From Aminobacter aminovorans (GTDB lineage: Bacteria > Pseudomonadota > Alphaproteobacteria > Rhizobiales > Rhizobiaceae), in the NCBI RefSeq assembly GCF_900445235.1, contig NZ_UFSM01000001.1, forward strand, positions 1,048,501 through 1,112,500: a stretch of DNA of 64,000 nucleotides. Direction: 5' to 3'. Positions 63,564 to 64,000 of this stretch are shown here, one piece after another (position 1 is the first letter of the stretch; each line of letters begins with the position of its first letter). The translations under genes were made by a program, and so were the position numbers. Under the pieces are notes generated by a model. The model had not been told where the DNA came from, did not search any database, and worked only from the letters and a program-made list of their open reading frames with translations.

Positions 63564-64000
63564 TCAGGCGATACGGCGGAACCTTGCTGCAAAGAAGCCA
63601 TCGAGGCCGGAGATCGCGGGATTGCCGAGGTCAAGGCCGGCGGGCGTGGTGCGCAAAAAGCCGGTGGCGGTGACAAAATCGTCGATGCCTGAGACCTCGC
63701 CCGCGCGAATCGGGTCGAGTTCGACCTTGCCCTTGTGTTCGGCCAGGAAGCCGGCGACGAGGGCCTCGCCCTCTTCAGGGTCGAGCGAGCAGTTGGAAAA
63801 GACGATCCTGCCACCCGGCTTCACCAACTTGACCGCACGGTCGAGCAGGGCGCGCTGGACGCCGGCGAGCTTGGTGATGTCGGCAGGCGACTTGGTCCAC
63901 AGAACGTCGGGATGGCGTCGGACCGTGCCGGTTGACGAGCATGGCGCATCGAGCAGGACGGCATCGAACAGCTCTGCAGGCTCGTAAACGAGGATATCGG
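63564..64000 (-). CDS. RsmB/NOP-family rRNA cytosine-C5 methyltransferase, C-terminal part
   Basis: The C-terminal 145 residues of an rRNA methyltransferase; the gene continues beyond base 64000 on the minus strand. The frame read from the window edge is DILVYEPAELFDAVLLDAP, then CSSTGTVRRHPDVLW, which holds the PCSSTG catalytic-cysteine motif of m5C methyltransferases. LVKPGGRIVFSNCSLDPEEGE is the following AdoMet-fold strand, split here. It precedes heparinase II/III and purH in one direction, the usual rhizobial order. Confidence 0.92.
   Translation of the reverse strand, partial: DILVYEPAELFDAVLLDAPCSSTGTVRRHPDVLWTKSPADITKLAGVQRALLDRAVKLVKPGGRIVFSNCSLDPEEGEALVAGFLAEHKGKVELDPIRAGEVSGIDDFVTATGFLRTTPAGLDLGNPAISGLDGFFAARFRRIA

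Overview
The window is a high-GC chromosomal stretch of an alphaproteobacterium, most likely Hyphomicrobiales near Mesorhizobium, Aminobacter or Phyllobacterium. The reasons are the Porin_2-type porin, the 1596-residue NAD-glutamate dehydrogenase, the purH, heparinase II/III and RsmB neighbourhood, the Rsm22-type methyltransferase, and short palindromic intergenic repeats. No prophage, transposase, CRISPR array or plasmid origin was seen. The genus is inference; no search was run.

Left third (1-18.6 kb): accessory catabolism of a nitrogen-rich, probably cyclic, compound. A partial cytosine-deaminase-like hydrolase, an AtzA/TrzN-like hydrolase and two oligopeptide-type ABC ATPases form one overlapping operon. 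Next come a GntR repressor, a flavin reductase-like protein, a hydantoin/allantoin-type racemase, another amidohydrolase, a family-5 binding protein and a close paralogue of the AtzA-like hydrolase. Both AtzA-like paralogues have lost the usual H-x-H metal motif. A LysR regulator then faces an operon made of a polar-amino-acid ABC transporter, a second cytosine-deaminase-like hydrolase and an NAD synthetase. A CynX-like MFS transporter closes the region.

Second region (19-30 kb): a probable tetrahydrofolate-dependent demethylation cluster. It has a GcvT-like methyltransferase, a MetF-like reductase, a decayed purU fragment, a porin, an AraC regulator, a VanA-type oxygenase that has lost its Rieske domain but keeps its iron triad, and a complete BMP-type ABC importer (binding protein, double ATPase, two permeases).

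Third region (29.9-35.6 kb): a leftward operon for a complete carbohydrate ABC transporter (ATPase, binding protein, two permeases) ending in a sugar isomerase/epimerase-like TIM barrel. Its upstream region carries operator-like TTGTAT/ATACAA dyads.

Right half (36-64 kb): mostly core genome. It holds a DUF1993 gene, tRNA-Ala(CGC), yggT-DUF167, inorganic pyrophosphatase, a GNAT acetyltransferase, a lemA/TPM operon, two tandem small membrane proteins ahead of pyridoxal kinase and a DUF429 gene, a marR-Bcr/CflA operon, an M3 oligopeptidase, the Rsm22 protein, typA, a LysE exporter, NAD-glutamate dehydrogenase, an MFS transporter, purH, heparinase II/III and a partial rsmB-like gene.
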